A stretch of DNA of 64,000 nucleotides, from contig NZ_FOBF01000018.1 in the NCBI RefSeq assembly GCF_900109355.1, positions 124,001 to 188,000 of the forward strand, given 5' to 3'. Shown here piece by piece: positions 62,532-64,000 of the stretch (positions are counted from its first letter, which is position 1; each line of letters begins with the position of its first letter). Source of the DNA: Nonomuraea pusilla. Lineage in GTDB: Bacteria; Actinomycetota; Actinomycetes; Streptosporangiales; Streptosporangiaceae. The notes under the pieces are model-generated. The model saw nothing but the letters and a program-made list of their open reading frames with translations. It had not been told where the DNA came from and ran no database searches. The translations under genes were made by a program, and so were the position numbers.

Positions 62532-63505
62532 CAGGAGACGACGCCCAGTTCGGCGATGACGCCCTTGACCCTGGCCGTCTCGGCGGAGAGGAAGTCGGCG
62601 AACTGCTGCCCCGTCTGGAACGAGTCGATCCAGCCGTTCTTGGCCACCGCGTCCTTCCACGCCTGCGAGTCGTGCATCTTCGTCACCAGGTCGGTCAGGG
62701 TCTTCTTGTCGGCGTCCGACAGGCCGCCGGGGGCGACGAAGCCGCGCCAGTTGGCCAGCTCCACGTCGAGTCCGCCCTCCTTCAGGGTGGGCGCGTCCAG
62801 GTCGGGCAGCCGCTGCGCCGACGTCACGCCGAGCGCGCGCAGCTTGCCGGACTTGACGTGCTCGGCGAACTCGCCGACGCCCGACACGCCCGCGCTCACC
62901 TTGCTGCCCAGCAGCTCGTTGAGCGCCTCGCCGCCGCCGGAGTGCGCGATGTAGTTGACCTGCTTGGGGTCGACGCCCGCGGCCTTGGCCATGAGCCCGG
63001 CCACGATGTGGTCGGTGCCGCCGGCCGAGCCGCCCGCGATCGACACCTTCGCCGGGTCGGCCTTCCACGCGGCCACCAGGTCGGCCAGCGTCTTGAACGG
63101 CGAGTCCGCGGGCACGACGACGATCTCGTACTCCTCGGTCAGCTTCGCGATCGGCGTGGTCTCGGCCAGCGTGACCTTCGACTTGTTCTGCTCGATGGCG
63201 CCCACCATGACCAGGCCCATCGTCATGAGCAGGTTGCCGTTGCCCTTCTCGCCCGCGAGCTGGGCGAGGCCGATGGTGCCGCCCGCGCCGGGCACGTTGT
63301 ACACCTCGACCTTGCGGTCGGGCGCGGCCGACTTCAGCGCCTGCTCCGCGGTGCGGGACGTCTGGTCCCAGCCGCCGCCGGGGGAGGCGGGGGCCATGAT
63401 CCGCAGGGTGCCCGAGGCGGCCGAGCCGCCCGCGCCTCCGCCGCCGCATCCGGCGAGGGCGAGCGCGGACATGGCCGCGACGGCGGCGAATATGCGTACA
63501 CGCAT
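62531..63505 (-). CDS. tctC: Tripartite tricarboxylate transporter substrate-binding lipoprotein
   Basis: 324-aa extracytoplasmic binding protein. The lipobox LALAGC puts the lipidated Cys at 20. The mature part follows the TctC/Bug pattern: RIMAPASPGGGWDQTSRTA, VYNVPGAGGTIGLAQLAG and VSIAGGSAGGTDHIVAGLMA. TGGAG precedes the ATG. First gene of the tctCBA operon. The 138-bp divergent region to the sensor gene (63506-63643) should contain the regulated promoters. Confidence 0.95.
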   Translation of the reverse strand: MRVRIFAAVAAMSALALAGCGGGGAGGSAASGTLRIMAPASPGGGWDQTSRTAEQALKSAAPDRKVEVYNVPGAGGTIGLAQLAGEKGNGNLLMTMGLVMVGAIEQNKSKVTLAETTPIAKLTEEYEIVVVPADSPFKTLADLVAAWKADPAKVSIAGGSAGGTDHIVAGLMAKAAGVDPKQVNYIAHSGGGEALNELLGSKVSAGVSGVGEFAEHVKSGKLRALGVTSAQRLPDLDAPTLKEGGLDVELANWRGFVAPGGLSDADKKTLTDLVTKMHDSQAWKDAVAKNGWIDSFQTGQQFADFLSAETARVKGVIAELGVVS

Positions 63506-63643
63506 GATCGACTCCAGTGGGGGGATTTCACGTCGTGGAAACTGGATGGTGAGGCGGCCGGCCCGTGCGCGTCGAGGGTTTGCGCGGTTGCCGTCATAGT
63601 GGTCGTATTGGTCGCGACCTGCCCGTGACCTGGCTTTGTTTCC

Positions 63644-64000
63644 ATGGCCAGCGTGAGACGGGACGCCTCCCTCGGAACCCAGCTCTTCGTGCTCCAGACG
63701 GTGATCGTCCTGCTCGCCGTCGGAGGCACGGCGGGTGTGTGGGCGCGGCACACGCGCGAGCAGCTCGACGCGCTGCACCAGCAGCGCGCGCTCGCGATCG
63801 CCCAGTCCGTGGCCGCGCTCCCGCAGGTCAGAGCCGCGTTCACGCTGAAGAACCCCGAGACCGTGCTCCAGCCGCTCGCCCTGAGCGTGCAGGGCGAGAC
63901 CGGCGCCGACTACGTGGTGATCGCCAACAGCGAGCAGACGCGCTACGCCCACCCGAACGCCACGCTCATCGGCAAGCGGCTGTCCACCGACGGCACCGCG
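63644..64000 (+). CDS. CitA/DcuS-type sensor histidine kinase, N-terminal part
   Basis: 119 codons, cut by the window end. A helix at about 12-33 (LFVLQTVIVLLAVGGTAGVW) is followed by an extracellular PAS-type sensor domain with ALAIAQSVAALPQVRAAF and YVVIANSEQTRYAHPN, ending LIGKRLSTDG. The TRYAHPN and IGKRLSTDG segments correspond to ligand-binding parts recalled for CitA and DcuS. Divergent from tctCBA, so it probably senses a di- or tricarboxylate and, with a response regulator beyond the window, controls the transporter. Confidence 0.88.
   Translation, partial: MASVRRDASLGTQLFVLQTVIVLLAVGGTAGVWARHTREQLDALHQQRALAIAQSVAALPQVRAAFTLKNPETVLQPLALSVQGETGADYVVIANSEQTRYAHPNATLIGKRLSTDGTA

Overview
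The window is high-GC actinobacterial chromosome with strong third-position GC, frequent GTG starts and many 4-nt start/stop overlaps. The GlgE glucan pathway, AfsR/SARP-type regulation, several Ser/Thr kinases and gatCAB next to ligA suggest a filamentous actinomycete, most likely Streptosporangiales (Nonomuraea- or Streptosporangium-like). That placement is an inference from gene content. No rRNA, tRNA, CRISPR array or prophage was seen.

Layout. (1) 1-4.7 kb: a secreted subtilase and glgB on the minus strand, separated by two tandem-repeat arrays. (2) 4.9-10.2 kb: a complete sugar-uptake operon (binding lipoprotein, two permeases, atypical ROK kinase, GntR regulator, SIS isomerase). (3) 10.3-14.4 kb: an AfsR-like SARP ATPase divergent from an imine-reductase-like gene, with a clear 11-bp-phased direct repeat between them. 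(4) 14.4-22.4 kb: mak, treS and glgE on the minus strand, divergent from glgP. (5) 22.5-30.9 kb: an RpiR regulator, a secreted amidase, an enoyl-CoA hydratase, then a tightly packed unit of coiled-coil protein, QueC-like PP-loop protein, M55 D-aminopeptidase, flavin amine oxidase and YbaK deacylase. (6) 31-36.4 kb: three tandem receptor-type Ser/Thr kinases. (7) 36.6-38.4 kb: etfBA. (8) 38.4-41.3 kb: rhomboid-like protein, MFS transporter and a TetR regulator whose operator lies in its own promoter. (9) 41.4-49.2 kb: cysteine desulfurase, DUF695-like protein, mnmA, an MBL-fold protein, a MetE-C-like protein, a small secreted protein and ligA. (10) 49.2-53.1 kb: a scarred accessory patch with a broken ORF, a TetR/SDR divergent pair with twin operators, a frameshifted IS5-type transposase, a frameshifted acetyltransferase and a second, inverted IS end. 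(11) 53.2-58.7 kb: a GGDEF-EAL protein and gatCAB. (12) 59-64 kb: a histidine kinase without an adjacent regulator, a tctCBA tricarboxylate transporter and a divergent CitA/DcuS-type sensor cut by the window end.

How genes cooperate. TreS, Mak, GlgE and GlgB turn trehalose or maltose into branched alpha-glucan through maltose-1-phosphate, and GlgP degrades it. No glgA or glgC is in the window. The sugar operon, SARP gene and reductase gene sit between mak and glgB, splitting a gene set that is often contiguous in actinobacteria. Cysteine desulfurase supplies sulfur for MnmA tRNA thiolation. GatCAB makes Gln-tRNA and Asn-tRNA. The TctCBA transporter is probably controlled by the adjacent sensor.
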